DNA of 64,000 nucleotides from Cytospora piceicola (lineage: Eukaryota; Ascomycota; Sordariomycetes; Diaporthales; Cytosporaceae), in the NCBI GenBank assembly GCA_023375675.1, contig JALQBC010000005.1, forward strand, positions 372,001-436,000, given 5' to 3'. Positions 12,208-24,842 of this stretch are shown piece by piece. The notes under the pieces were generated by a model that was given only the letters and a program-made list of their open reading frames with translations, made no database searches and was not told where the DNA came from. Within the stretch, counting starts at the first letter, position 1. Each line of letters opens with the position of its first letter. A program made the position numbers and the translations under genes.

Positions 12208-13410
12208 CTGGTGATTATGGTAGGGCTTGTGGCTTGTGTTGGTGATAGCTGTTCTGATACAGAATCTGTAGAGTGGTGGAAAGGCTGAGGGGGCGAGAGG
12301 GGCCATCAATAGTGAATACTACTATCGCTCACATGTGATGGGTTTCATATACTGGTAGATCTCAACATGTACGAACATGAGTGGCGGGCAATGGATATGG
12401 AGCAACACATGGAGGGTTCTCTATATCATAGCGGAACAGTATTAAGGTAAGTAGATTCTTGCTGGGAGAAAATGGTCTCGCCGCATAGGATTTGAGCCAC
12501 CCGTGGGCCTATCTTGCTTGCAACGTGTCAAAGTAGGAAGAAATTCCTCGCATAGGCTCGTCAAGAGTGCTTCGTAAGGGGTGGCCCTCAGTTCTGCAAC
12601 TCTTATCAAGCACCTGCTGTGTGACGCTGGGCTGCCCCCCTCCTCTACGTTTCCGTAGTCAACTATACGCAGGATCAATCCCCGCTACAAATGCCGGATG
12701 GAAGTGCATGTGTGCGAACGCGCGGGCTGGTTGTACTATGTAGTTGGCAGCGAGCCGAAAAGGCGTTTGGGTCTGATGTCAATGTATGGTCATAATCTAT
12801 CATTGTGTGGTCTTGAGTGGACTGCAGCGAACGGCTTATCATGTCGTCGACCCCTGCACTGTTCCTGTCCGCAAGAGCATATCTGTTTCCCGAGGAGGGA
12901 TTGCCCAGCGACTGTCACACTGTAGATACGGAAGGCCTGTCCTTCGCATTTATTGGGCAGTGCCTGGCACTAAAGTTGGCCCAGACCGGACAGAAGGGGT
13001 GGTAGCTGGCTGGCTGGCTGCATGACCTCCTGCAAGGTCAACACCACCACGAAGGCCGGGAGACGCTGGGTGGTTGGGAGATCTAGGGCACACTTTTGTG
13101 CGAGAGTTCGACCGCCGGCGAAAGGGGCCAAACACAGGGACGGGAAGGGACGGGCTCGACAAGAAGCAAAAAAGCTACGTGATACGAGCCGCAGCCACAG
13201 CGAACGGCCATGTCGCTTTCGGCGTGGTAGAGAAACAAGAGGAGTATGTCGTGATACAGGGGAAGCTTGTGTCAAGCTGGGCAGGACGGCGAAGAAGACC
13301 CGGACAGGAGCAGCAGTGAAATCCTGAAATCCCTAGCAGGATTGCACTGCATGTGTCCAATGCAGGTAGTATATACCTAGCTATGAACCAAGATGTGCCT
13401 GATGTGTCTC

Positions 13411-13458
13411 GGCTTGCATGTGTCCGGGCTTGCATGTGTCTGGGCTTGCATGTGTCCC
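13411..13458. repeat. 16-bp tandem repeat, three copies
   Basis: Three adjacent copies of GGCTTGCATGTGTCYS, differing only in the last two bases. A degenerate fourth copy (TGATGTGTC) lies just upstream. Confidence 0.85.
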
Positions 13459-14761
13459 TGAGGGTGATGGACCCGCGCAGGGTAGGGGAAGTATCGCTGG
13501 TGAGCCTCATAAGGTCATACTTTCTTTGCTTTACCTACTTCCTACTAATATACATACCTAGGTACATACATGTTTGTCTAGGGTCCAGAGGCAGGAAAAA
13601 AGCAGCATTAGAAGCAGAAGCAACAAGTACCTATGACAGTGACAGGATGGGATGTCAGTGTCAGTCCATGCTTTCCCCTTTCCCCGTGGGGGAGGGATCG
13701 TATCTACAGTAGGATCTTCAGACAGCAGAAATTGTCTCAGTCTCATCGTTTCTTTTTGGTTCTTGTTACTATGTAGAAGTCGACAGTGGAGCCAGGGTCT
13801 TGGGTCTTTCGTTGTACCGTATTTGGACCCGTCTTGACCCCGTCTTGCCGTGAAGGCACACGCGGGGACGGACCGCAGTACATGGTATGTACCTAGGTAC
13901 TTAGTACTAGGTTGGTGCTTACCTAACAGGCTTACCACCTCCGCTTCTTAGTGTGTAGAGTTCGCAACCTTTCGTCATCCCTCCCAAAGGCTACAGGTAT
14001 CCCCTGTTGCCCCCTTGTGCCTCGCCTGCGAGAAGATGGGAAAAGACAAACAGAAACAAAAAGGAGAAGGGGGGGGCGGGGGGAGAGTCGTTATATAAGA
14101 CCTAGATTGACCGAGGTATCAGTATTACGGCGCACATACACATAAATAAGTTGATGTGTATCTAGGGCACAGCAACGGATCAATTGGATTGCAGGTGAGT
14201 TATGTGAGTTATGTAACTAAGTTGTTGGCGTGCAGCAGCGCAGCGCATGATGAGTGGGTAATAGTTATAAACGTGTCCCTCCCAAGCAGCCCCCAAGGCT
14301 GTTCGCCAAGCATACCAAGCCTAGTACCCCTGTACTTACCATGCACCTGGGCCTTCCTGTTGCTGCTGCAACTGCTACTTTGCTACTGCTGCGCAATTCA
14401 GCCAACGCCCCAAGCCGCGTCCCCTCCAAAAGGTCCCCATCTATTTTACCGCCTTTCCCAATCACTAACCACTAACCCGCACCCGAGTCCCACTGACCAC
14501 TCCAGCCCTGGCTTACGTGCTGTGTGCTGTTGGTTGTTTCCAAAGCACGTCCAACCCAGGAAATCTCCTCCGTGACTCTATTCTGCCCCATTCCACAATT
14601 CGCGACCCCCAAGGTTGACTCTTCAACAACCATCAACCAAATTCCACCTCCATACTTACCTACCTACGCACACAACACACACATACACCACGGCTAATTC
14701 TGCCGCCGACGACAACAATCAAGACGACGACAACGACGACGACGAAATCGACGTTTTCTCA

Positions 14762-14779
14762 ATGACTTGTATACTATAG
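14762..14779 (+). promoter_or_regulatory. Possible short upstream ORF in the MGA2-type leader
   Basis: Five codons (MTCIL) then TAG, about 130 bases upstream of the main ATG. It follows a GAC/AAC-rich stretch typical of a 5' leader. It could dampen translation if it is in the mRNA. Confidence 0.35.
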
Positions 14780-14910
14780 ATTAACTCGTCCGACTCGCAG
14801 ACGTCGCTTCCGTCCCTTTCAGATTATCACGCAAGGCGCCCAGTCGGATTAAGTCGGACACTGGTCCGGCTGACTGACGACACGCCCTGCACCGCAACCG
14901 CTTGCTGGCC

Positions 14911-17900
14911 ATGCCGCCGACTACGAATTCAAACGACGCCGTCTCCATGTCCGAGCTGAGCTTCATCAATTACGAAGCCTACTCTGATCTCGACCTCGGC
15001 CTCGACGATTCCACCCAGTTTTTGGACCTCATTCAATCCAACCCTGACATCTCCCAGTCCAAGGGTACCGTTCTTCGGTCGGGGGACACCAACCATCTAA
15101 CATCGGCCCCCTCACCTACCGCTTCCGACCAAGACTCGGCTTCCGACTCCTCTACCACTCACAGAACCGACAGATCCTCATTATCGGCCCCAGCCATGAA
15201 CAATGGCGATGTTGAGATGGCGGGATTATGGGACCACATCGATTCGAACCCAAAGGTAGAATGGGACCACGACGCGGATTTCGGCGCCATGGATAGTATG
15301 CCTTCTATCTTCGACAACGGCACCATTGATCCTGCTGCTCTCGCTCAGTCCCCCTTCGGCGATCACATAGACTTTGGCGACGCGCAACCCGCACTCAGGC
15401 AGGGCTCCTCGAGTCCTTCCGACAGCAGCCAGAGTCCTGAGCCTGCCAACGGCTCCGACGAATCTCCCCCAGAAGATAGCGAAAACCACAATGTCTTCTC
15501 CTTCAAAGGCTCCCCGCCAGACATACAATCCCCCTTTTCCTATCGCAGCAAGCGCCATTCTGTACGTGTTACACCCCGGCCTCTTCTGAAGTATACATCT
15601 AACCTCTTTCGCAGACCTACTCTGCAACCAAATCTACAAACGGCATGCGCGCTACTGGGTCCAGGGAAGTCTCACCAACGTCACATATGATCTTCAGCCA
15701 AGACTCCTCACCCTCCGCGATCGCCAACTACTCTTCTGCCACGAGCGATATGCCCGACTTCAGCGGCTTGTCTGCGGGAAACACGCCCGGCAGCTGGTTC
15801 GGCGTCAGCGCATTGTCACCAGGCCGGCCTGGGCTGATGGACTTCACCGCTCCTCTCCCACAACCTGGTAGCATGGGCTTTTCTATGATGCCGCAGACGA
15901 CAACTACGCCGCCGAGGCCCCAGTTGACCATCCACTCGATTCCGCCCAAATCTCGCGTGGAGACGCAAATACCGATCAAGATGACCCTGTTTCCTCTGCC
16001 ACAGGGCGTCAAGAAGATTCATCTCCCCCCACACACCATTTCTAAGCCGAAGTTGCTGGTCAAGCCCAGACCAAACCCCGCATCAGACACCCTCGAGATG
16101 TACACCCAGCTCGTCTGTACTAGTGCAATGTCAAAACCGGCGCTAAGGGAGAAAGCGTTCGCTCGTGCTGCGACATCTGGACACCCCGTCGATATCAAGT
16201 CAGAACCTGAAGGCGATGATAAACCTGAAAACGGTGGGGAGGTCCACATTTGTCCGGGCTGTGTCACGCGTGAGCACAAGCGCGCCAACCGCAAGAAGGT
16301 CAAGAAGCCGGAAGAGGAAGAGAACTGGAAAAGGGATGAGACCAAGAGGGTCATCGTTTTCAACACCCAGGAGGTCAAAGAGTGGCAACAAGTCCCTCCA
16401 GAATTCAATGCACCCCCAGGCACCATGCAGATCGAGGCGCCGATGCGCATCGCTTGCTATTGCCGACACCACCACGAGAAGGTTGGGTTCCAGGTCATCT
16501 TCACTCTCAAGGATCACTTGGGCCAGATGGTAACCCAGGCTTTGTCTCCGTCCATCATGATAACGGACGACCACAAAACCCAGCCCGCACCAAACCACCC
16601 CAGCTCGGCTGAAGCTGGTGAGTCGGCAGTCACTACGGTATCCCCGGTAACACCAAACAGCGTGATCGATATGAACGCCTTGCAACCTGGACACCAATTC
16701 CGCCAATCACAATCGACCTCCGACATCCAGGCTCTGAAGCGCAATGCCAACGCTTTCCAGTCTCCAACGATTCACACTGGAAACTCACAGCGCACATCCA
16801 CAGTGCCGAACCCGAGAGTTCTGTCAAGACCGCCCTCGCCAACTACTGCAGGGCCGTCCGCGAAGAAGAGGAAATCGAGTAGCACAAAACTCCCCACGAC
16901 CCTACTTATGACCCGACTCGAGACGACGAGGTTTGCTCCTCAGCCACCGAATTCCATGCAGAACGGTCAGCCAGGGCCGCCGCCCTCGACCTCTCCATTC
17001 ACGCCGCCCAGCTCAATCCCGTTTTCCGATGGTGCGGGTAATGGACCTTTCGCTCAGAACCCCCAAGCTGCAACCCCACCTTTCCCAGCTGGGCCGCCAA
17101 CACCGAATGGCAATGAGCATGTCTTGTTCCAAGATGCCAATGGGGCCACAACCACGGAGAGCATGTCAGCCACGCCAATGTTCCCTGCCGCTGCTTCAGG
17201 CCACCCTAGTAGGGCGCCGAGTCCGAATGAGTTGAGACATGGTGCTCTGCAACAGCAGCAACAGCTCAGTCAGGTCGGTCAAATGCTAGCTCATGGAATA
17301 CCTGTACCCGCGCCTTTCCCGAACACAAACCAGCTCAGGCAGCCAATGCCAATGGCCGTAATCCACAAGGTCATCCCTAACGAGGGCCCAATCACTGGCG
17401 GCATCGAGGTCACCATCCTAGGATCTGGATTTTGCAATGGCTTGGAAGTCATCTTCGGAGAGGCCAAGGCCACCACGACCACGTTCTGGGGCGAGCAGGC
17501 CCTCCATTGTCTTTTGCCCCCCTACCATGTCGCCGGCACTGTTGCCGTCACGCTGAGAAGCCCCAATGGTCAGCCACAGCTGCTTCCTTCGCTGCGAGCT
17601 GGACCGCAAGCTACATTCACATACAAGGATGATAGCGAGAATCATCTACTCCGCTTGGCACTGAATGTTCTCTCTGGGAAACTGACAGGGCATACTGATG
17701 ATATTAGAGGCTTCGTCAACCGTATTATCGATAGCAGCTCCGGTGGTGCCAGTATGAACGGCGGTGGCGGCTTCAGCGGAGGTCCTACGGGGTACAACAT
17801 GAACCTGGAGACTCAGCTTCTCAAAGTGCTGGACCTGTTGGACATGGACGACAGCACTAACAAAGCCCGTCTCAATCTGCGGAGGAAGACTGGTCAGACG

Positions 17901-19145
17901 ATGCTTCACTTGTCTTGTGTCCTTGGCCTTCACCGATTTACGGCAGGCTTGCTCGTGAGAGGTGCAAACCCCAATGTTCAAGATATCGGAGGATACACTC
18001 CATTGCATTATGCGGCAATGCACAACCATCCCGAGTTGGTGAGACGGCTCATTCAGCACAAAGCTGACCCCATACTCAAAACTCGGAATGGTCTGCTGGC
18101 TTCGGACGTTGCCACGACCCGGGACGTTATCCGGGTGATCAAGCGTGCTGGCAGGAGAGGCTCGCTTCACAGCCGCGCGAACAGTGCTACTTCCCTACGC
18201 TCATTCTGGGAACCATCCGGGGAGCCTGCCGCATCGGACGAGTTCGTAAGTAGCGACACTACTGAGTCGGAAGATATTGTGGAATACAGTTCCGAAGCAG
18301 ACTACGAAGAAGACACGTGGTTGGATATGACGCGCAGAGGTCTCCGCGGCAAGACAGCTCAGGATTCACGGCCATCGCGCATCGACATCCCTGACACCGA
18401 GGTACAGGGTGCCATGGCCTCCCCTGCTGTGGCAGTGGCTGCTTTCAAGGATCAATTGCAACAAATACAGCAGACAATGGCCGCGCATTTCCAGAACCTG
18501 CCGCATCTTCCTCAAATGCCCCAAATGCCCAACATGTCGGCACTGCCAGACTACCAAGCATACATGCATCGCATGTCTGCACTCCTACCAAATATCGGAG
18601 GTCCTGTGGACAGCCGCTGGTGGGATTTCTCGAACTTGAGGCCATCTACGGGGCTGCCGCCTGCCTATGATGAGATCTTCCCCGGCAGTTCACGGGGCGA
18701 CAAGAATGCCGTAAGCCTGCATGGCGACCTCGACACGAAACAGGCGTCCGCGGCGCAAGCGGCAACCGACTATGAGGCGGATAGAAAGTGTGCAACACTG
18801 TACGATCAACAGCAGGCGACAACATCGGTATCGCAGCAGCGTGTCGTGGAGAAGCAGGCCCCAAAGCAGCTGCCCAAGCTCCTGCAGATCGGACGCAAGA
18901 ACAACATCACCAAGGAGCAGCAGGACAACCTGCGTCAAGCACACGCGGAGAACATGAAGAACTTGAGCAGGGACCGCAACCTGTTCTTCATCTGGATCCC
19001 GCTGCTGCTCGTCATCTCGTGTGCGATGCTGTACAGCCACTTCCCCGGGCTCTTCACTACGGCATGGAGCTTCGCGTCTGCGGCGTGGACGCCACAGGAC
19101 GTGCAGACGGTGGCCCCCGGTGTCGTTCTCGGCGAGGTCCAGTAA
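14911..19145 (+). CDS. MGA2: Membrane-tethered transcription activator, MGA2/SPT23 type (IPT/TIG + ankyrin + C-terminal TM)
   Basis: Exons 14911-15561 and 15615-19145 (53-nt intron); product 1393 residues. In yeast this family senses ER membrane lipid packing and, after ubiquitin-dependent processing, drives expression of the fatty-acid desaturase OLE1. Visible parts in order: an acidic Ser/Pro-rich N-terminus; a conserved region at about 330-540 with Cys/His pairs (CPGC near 429, CYCRHHH near 497); an IPT/TIG domain at about 800-888; ankyrin repeats at about 973-1060 (TMLHLSCVLG, TPLHYAAMHN); and one hydrophobic helix at about 1339-1362 near the C-terminus. A PPAY motif (LPPAYDE) near residue 1230 fits a WW-domain binding site for the Rsp5-type ligase. 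The in-frame TTG upstream of the ATG is ignored. Confidence 0.92.
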
Positions 19146-19403
19146 TGAATGACTTGATGGAACAAGGGAAAAAAAAGGAACGGCGGCGTGGGGGGGTGGG
19201 GACTTAGAACCGATTTCTTCGAGGTATTTAGAGCGACTCTGGTGCCCTTTTTTGTGCTTTAAAGTCATTTACAGTACTGTACTCTCTTGGCGCAAGTTTC
19301 CAAAACAAGACCGGACCGGATCGGGATTGAATGAATAATGTTCGGGCCATCCGGGTTTTCTGGTATCAACAGCGTTGTTTTTAGGCAAAACGGCACAATC
19401 ATT

Positions 19404-19448
<45 letters not shown>

Positions 19449-20431
19449 CAGTCTGTCTGGATGGATGCATGGATGGTCCCGTGTCCGTCTTATCATCGTC
19501 GCTTTTTTGATCGGGCAGGTACCTAAACATATAGCAGGCAGACAAAATTATCTAATAGAGAGCTCCGCCTCGGGCGAAGCTAATTCAACATGACCCTCCA
19601 AGGGGTTCCCTCCTGTTGGAAACCACACCCTCGTCCGTTCACTGTGGATTTGCATCAGAACTCAAGAGCCGAGTGCAGGCTTCGACTTTCCTTTACTGTG
19701 TTCTGTGTCTTGTCTAACATGTCCCTCTTACAAGCCCTGACCAAACAAACCCGAAGAGCCCATGGGGCGCCGCCACCATTGTCACGTCTCACATGTGTGC
19801 GTTGAACAAGCCACTTTCTTCTCCGGACAAATCCGCAATCCGTACCAAAAACTATCTACCTATGCATTTAGGATGGAGAAGACAAGATTGGTCATCAAGG
19901 AGGTCATATCTACATACATCATTCGTAATCGTTAAACATCATTATGAAACGGAAAAGGGGAAAAACAAAAAGCCATCCCCGACCAGAGGAACAAACCCGA
20001 CATGTCAGAAAACCCCTCCACAAAGCTTCTCCCCCGTGCCCACACATCCAACAGCCAAAACTCGATCCAACACAAATTAACTCGTCTGTTCCTCTGTTTC
20101 CAATAAAAACATAAGAAGCCCACATGTGCATATGTACGTACTACTCACTTTAGGAGCCATTTTGTGAGCATCAAGCAATCATGTGCAAGAAAAGTCCCTA
20201 GAGTCGAGACTCCCATCCACCCGAAGAACTGTAAGTCCACACTTTCTGGCCATGTGGAGTCTGCTTGTGGTCGTTCCGTATATCCAACCAGCTCCTTTCC
20301 TTTAGGAGGCTTTACCTGTGATAGTCCTTTTCCTCTCTGTTCCTTTCCTTTTCGCCCTTCTCGTGTGGGTGGTGTCCATCCTCTGGGTGCGCTTCAGGTC
20401 ATCCGTCCTAGTCAATGGCCCGTCCATAAAA
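19146..20431. other. 3' intergenic interval between convergent genes
   Basis: This is the shared 3' region of the MGA2-type gene (+) and the minus-strand gene ending at 20432. It has a (CGT)n microsatellite at 19407-19446 and a short GC hairpin-like string near 19561-19580. Nothing else is recognisable. Confidence 0.55.
19407..19446. repeat. (CGT)n microsatellite, about 13 units
   Basis: A perfect trinucleotide run of 40 bases, about 260 bases downstream of the MGA2-type stop codon. It lies outside coding sequence. Confidence 0.9.
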
Positions 20432-22789
20432 TCAAAACAAGGCCTGGGGACTGGACCACACACTGCTTTTTCCATCACTCGCCATGGGATCCGTGCTGCT
20501 GTTTTCGCCTCGGCCATTAACGATCTTCGGGTCCCTATACTCGCTAGGGATGCTGGGCACGGACGGGATGCCCCTATTCACATCCGGTACGATGGCCAGC
20601 GGGGCCCCGGGGCGGACGCAGCCCGGGAAGTGGAATGAGGGCGTCGCGAGTTCGACTCCTTGCATACGATGGTCTGTTCCGGTCGGCGCGGCGTTGGTCA
20701 TTTCAGCACTGCGGCGAGGCTGGACAGAAACCTCGAAGGAGAAAGGGGCGACGTCGTGCTGTTTGTGCTTTTCGTAGGAGGTTGAGGGTACAAAGCTGTC
20801 GGTGCTGTGAGCGGTTCCTGGTCGCGACTGGTTGTGCATGAAGATGGCCGTCGGAGAGCGCCTTGGTCTGGACCTACTTCTACTACGGCTTTGCCTGTGG
20901 TTGCTGCCAGCCCGGTGGGAGGGCCGGGCTTGGCTGGACTGCCAGTCCGTCGTGTATTCCATTGTCGTATCCCACTCTGTGGTCGGGGTCGGCACCGGGG
21001 CTTGGTACGTGGTCTTACTTGGCGAAGGATTACTATCCTGTCGTCGTAGGCGTCGGCCATATACCTCCTTCTTCTTGAGTTTGTTCCGTTCTGAGCCAGA
21101 TGGGCTCCCTGTTATCACGGACAGGGACGGTGCTAGGGACCTTCCTGTTGTTGTGGTCTTGTTCCCGGCGCCTATAGGCCCGTTTCCGATGCCATTTTCG
21201 TTTCCGCCTCTGTTGTTATTGCTGCTGTTTCTCTCATGAGTACCATTGGACTCAGCAGTAGTATACTCCGGCCCCGCCTTCCCCATCCGCCAGCTGAAGG
21301 ACCTCTTGAACACGGCAGAGATGGGCTCCCGCGTAGGCGACAACAAACCCGAGTTGTTCGAGTCACTTTCATAAGCGAAGATTGACCCAGGCCGCGACAT
21401 GGTTTTCCCTAAATCCATCGAAAGGCGGCTGGCAGATTTGCGGAGCTTCTTGACAAGCTTCCGCGCCCCGCTCTCATGCCCGCCTTGCTCTGCCGTGGTG
21501 ACGACCGTCTCACTTTCCACACCACCGACAATGCCATAGTACACTCTGCCCGCAAGAGACAAATCTGATCCATGCGCAGCCGTGAACGGCCGCTTCACAC
21601 CTCTCCGGTTTGGGCCCATGTTGCGCTGGGTCTCGGAGGTCCGGCGCCCGGAGTCTAGCGAGTACCTAGCATGTGCTGGTGGGGGTGGATGAAACGGGCG
21701 CGACTCAGATGGCTCGTGAGAGGAACGGGCTGAGCTAACGAATACAGAGGACAAGGAGAGTGATGGTTTGTGACTTGGCTTTCTTTGCTTAGGCGAGGAC
21801 GGCGGTGGTAGCAAGTTCCATGTGGCTTGCGGTTCTTGAGGCACAGGACTCCATACGACAGTCTCGCTGGCTGAGATGCCTACGGACGAAGACGAAGGTG
21901 ACGTGACGTCCGTTGATATTGTTAACTCGGGTGGCTTTGGTGCTGTGCGAGTGGGCGGCGGTGGTGGTTGACGTTCTGGTGGTGGCGGCGGCGGCGGCGG
22001 AGAGGGGCTTTCATCCTGCTGCTGTTCCTGTCCATCTTCCGAGATGCGGTGTGCAAAGGAGGGGCTCGGAGGCGGATTTGGTCGGTTCTGGTTCTGGCCT
22101 GGTGCCGAGAACCTCGTGGACTGGATCGCACGGTTTCCAAAGAAGCCACTAGCTAGAAGGCTTTGGTAATTCGCGTGGATTTCTTCGCGGGTTGGTCGGG
22201 TTGCAGGGTCGAAACGGTTAGGAGCATTCACACCGCCGATAGGAAGCGTAGCGGCGCTCGGGGCCTTCTTCAGTTTTGGTGTCTCGCTGCCAAGGTGGAG
22301 AGACTTGGTGTCCAGCTGCCTTGAACTGTCGTTTGCGCGGAGAATGTGGGCGGTGTTGGTGCTCTCGGACCGCTTATGCTTGAACGTCGGCAGGATGAAT
22401 ATACTGCTGCTCCCGTCGTCGCTGCTGTGCTTCTCGCTGGTGACGGTATTGCTCGACTTGGTCCGGGTCAGGCTGAGCCTTTCCTTGACACCGCCCCATA
22501 GGGGCGCGAGGAATCCAGATGTGGACGACCCGGCCGGCTTCTGGCCCTTGGACCATGTATGTACACTGCGCGGCGAGGTCGGGGAGGCGGCCGAGTTGAT
22601 GCTGACGACGCTGCTGCGGTTGCCGGACCGGGGAGAATTGGGCCCAGGGGCTCTCCAGTCAAGGGCGAATTGGCGCTCATATTCGTCGGTGCCTTCGGAG
22701 TCGGGTCCAAGATATCCTGACGGCGGGGCGTTGCTGGTGCGGTCGTTCATGGAACCCTCGATGAAGCGGCTTTGAGGCGAAGGCGCCAT
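20432..22789 (-). CDS. Large disordered protein of unknown function
   Basis: A single open frame of 785 codons, from ATG at 22789 to TGA at 20432. I do not recognise the family. The protein is mostly low-complexity: Ser/Thr/Pro-rich, with a PPPPPPPP tract around residues 265-280 and many SP/TP dipeptides. A few more ordered, basic or conserved-looking patches stand out, for example FLAPLWGGVKERLSLTRTKS near 95, VYYGIVGGVESETVV near 410, KLVKKLRKSASRLSMDLG near 435 and the arginine/serine string SRSRSRSRPRR near 650. The length and single frame in a biased composition argue for a true gene. It resembles the serine-rich scaffold or signalling proteins common in filamentous fungi, but no function can be assigned. 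An undetected intron near either end is possible. Confidence 0.75.
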   Translation of the reverse strand: MAPSPQSRFIEGSMNDRTSNAPPSGYLGPDSEGTDEYERQFALDWRAPGPNSPRSGNRSSVVSINSAASPTSPRSVHTWSKGQKPAGSSTSGFLAPLWGGVKERLSLTRTKSSNTVTSEKHSSDDGSSSIFILPTFKHKRSESTNTAHILRANDSSRQLDTKSLHLGSETPKLKKAPSAATLPIGGVNAPNRFDPATRPTREEIHANYQSLLASGFFGNRAIQSTRFSAPGQNQNRPNPPPSPSFAHRISEDGQEQQQDESPSPPPPPPPPERQPPPPPTRTAPKPPELTISTDVTSPSSSSVGISASETVVWSPVPQEPQATWNLLPPPSSPKQRKPSHKPSLSLSSVFVSSARSSHEPSESRPFHPPPPAHARYSLDSGRRTSETQRNMGPNRRGVKRPFTAAHGSDLSLAGRVYYGIVGGVESETVVTTAEQGGHESGARKLVKKLRKSASRLSMDLGKTMSRPGSIFAYESDSNNSGLLSPTREPISAVFKRSFSWRMGKAGPEYTTAESNGTHERNSSNNNRGGNENGIGNGPIGAGNKTTTTGRSLAPSLSVITGSPSGSERNKLKKKEVYGRRLRRQDSNPSPSKTTYQAPVPTPTTEWDTTMEYTTDWQSSQARPSHRAGSNHRQSRSRSRSRPRRSPTAIFMHNQSRPGTAHSTDSFVPSTSYEKHKQHDVAPFSFEVSVQPRRSAEMTNAAPTGTDHRMQGVELATPSFHFPGCVRPGAPLAIVPDVNRGIPSVPSIPSEYRDPKIVNGRGENSSTDPMASDGKSSVWSSPQALF

Positions 22790-24842
22790 GATGACTGCCG
22801 TGTGCCGTTAGGCGTGAGCCGTGTTGATGGGATTCCCAAATCCAGACGCAGACGAGGTACGAGTGAATTGGGAATCCGGTTGAGAGAAGACAACGGTCGT
22901 CGATGTTCCTCCTTTGTGTGGGTAATTAACAGAGGAGATGGAGTTCACCGGGTCGGCAGAACGGGTCGGTAGGGACGTTGGAGGGCTGGGGTGGGGATTT
23001 GTTTACTGGGGAAGCCGTATTGTTTGGTTGCTGTGATGGTTCTGATGATGGCGCCCAGCCCTTCGGTACTACATACAGTACAGTACCTACTCCCAGGGAC
23101 CCGCCGCGAGCATCTACGGATCCGCACAAAACAGATACACGTAGACAGAGACCGAGCCACGCCACGAGGCAGCGAAGTAGCGAGGAAGGTGTGCTTCCTC
23201 GGTCGCAGTGGGCCTGGGTAAGCTCGATTCATCAATCAATTGATCCTGAAGGAGGAGACTTTGTGGGGAAACCAAGTTGAAGTCTGCACCCGCATACTGA
23301 CGTGGTCTTGTGTGTATTGTGTATTGTGTACTGGGTGCCAGGCTTTTTTTTAACCCCCTTGTCAGGTATTCTTGGCTCGTGCTTGCTGTGGACCGTAACG
23401 TCGCGGTGTTCCTCTTTGCTGTAAGAAGTACCGGTGGGACCGGTGCATCTGATCTACAATACCAGTTCAGGGTGTTTTATTTACCCATCCGACTAAGTAT
23501 TGTGTATTGTGCAGGCAGACTGGCAGACTGGCAGATGCGTATTGTATGTACGGAGATGTACAAACGTAGGTAGTGTACAAATCAATTTGCTGTTGATGGT
23601 TGATAATGGAAATAATGAATGGTTAATGAATGAGAGTGAAGGTACGCCCGCAAACCCGCGGAGACGTGCAGAGAGACAGGTACCTTCCGTACCAGAGTAA
23701 ATGAAAGTGCGGTGGGGCTTGTTGGCCGGGAAGCCACACGTGTCGGCCAATCAATAAGCCATGTACCCCTTCCAGGGTTCCTTCCCAGTTCTGATGCGGG
23801 CCCCTGTACGGAGCTTGTCTGTAGTGTACTGGCACTACTTAAGTTAGGTATGTACCTAGGTAGGCAACCCCCCCCCCTGTATAGTGCATGTGAGCACCGA
23901 GTGTGAAAACAGGCGCGTATTTTTGCCCCACCTGCGGCGTAGTTTTGAGAGAGAAGAAGGCCCAGATGTCCCACCCACTCCTGCCACCCACTGCATGTGA
24001 GATTCCCGAACGCGTGCGCAAGCGTACCTAGTAGCAATTACGGTACCTACTGTAGGTAAATCCTGAACGGCAGGGGAGCCTTGGAAATGACAGGAGAAAT
24101 GAACGCCCGTGATTTGTATCGAGGCTCTGGACCAACCCCTGGGGATTGGGACACCTTCCCGCTAAGGCAGGTGCAGCCCTCGTCACTATGGATCATCTTT
24201 TAAAATGAGCGTTCCTGTCTTGAATCCTATCACGTCTCTCACTTGCCGTTCACGTAACATCACAGTAGGTAGTATGTAGAATCCTGTGGGTAATATCAAG
24301 GGGCACGGCAGAATCAATATTGTAATGTTATGAGTTATGATTGCAAAACTTTTGGGCCTATTTCTATGAGCATGATACTGTACTGTACTGCCTGTTTCAC
24401 TCGATCCTGGGTGCCCCCATCTGGATGAACCCGGGCTCAAGAGGGAAATGGCTACCTAAGTAAGTACACAGCCGGCAGCCTGAGCTACTGCGTTTCTGTC
24501 AAGTAGACAAGAGCCTTCCCGCCAAAGACAAAGTCAGTAATAAAGAATAAAAATAAACCGTCGATATAGAGCCCCCATGTCTAGACGCCAGTGTTCCCAG
24601 CATGATCCGGATATCATTTCCCGTAACTAACCAGAGACTCCAAACTTCAAAACAAGATTCACCGGACAGAAAAGCTAGTACTGCCAGCGCATGGCAACCG
24701 ATTGTGATACACAGAGAAGAAGGACCGCCGTGTAGAGTGTATAGAGTCACGGCCCATCATTAAAGCCGACTCAGAAATTGGGTTGATTCGTAGACGAACG
24801 CGGTCGTCGATCGGGTGGCATTGTAGTTGTCCAGCGGAGAAC
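22790..24842. other. Gene-free interval of 2 kb
   Basis: It contains the promoter of the minus-strand gene at 22789 and the 3' end of veA. TACCTAGGTA occurs at 23853, and a split version (TACCTA-CTG-TAGGTA) at 24043-24057. There is a C10 run at 23868-23877 and repeated TATTGTGTATTGTG strings near 23310 and 23500. Confidence 0.5.

Larger units (their letters stand above)
12208..14910. other. Gene-free interval of 2.7 kb upstream of the MGA2-type gene
   Basis: It holds the antiporter 3' end and a long promoter or leader for the gene at 14911. It contains a 16-bp tandem repeat (13411-13458), TACCTAGGTA at 13555 and 13890, and, from about 14300, a C/A-rich leader ending in a GAC/AAC-rich stretch (14706-14753). 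No coding frame is convincing. Confidence 0.55.
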
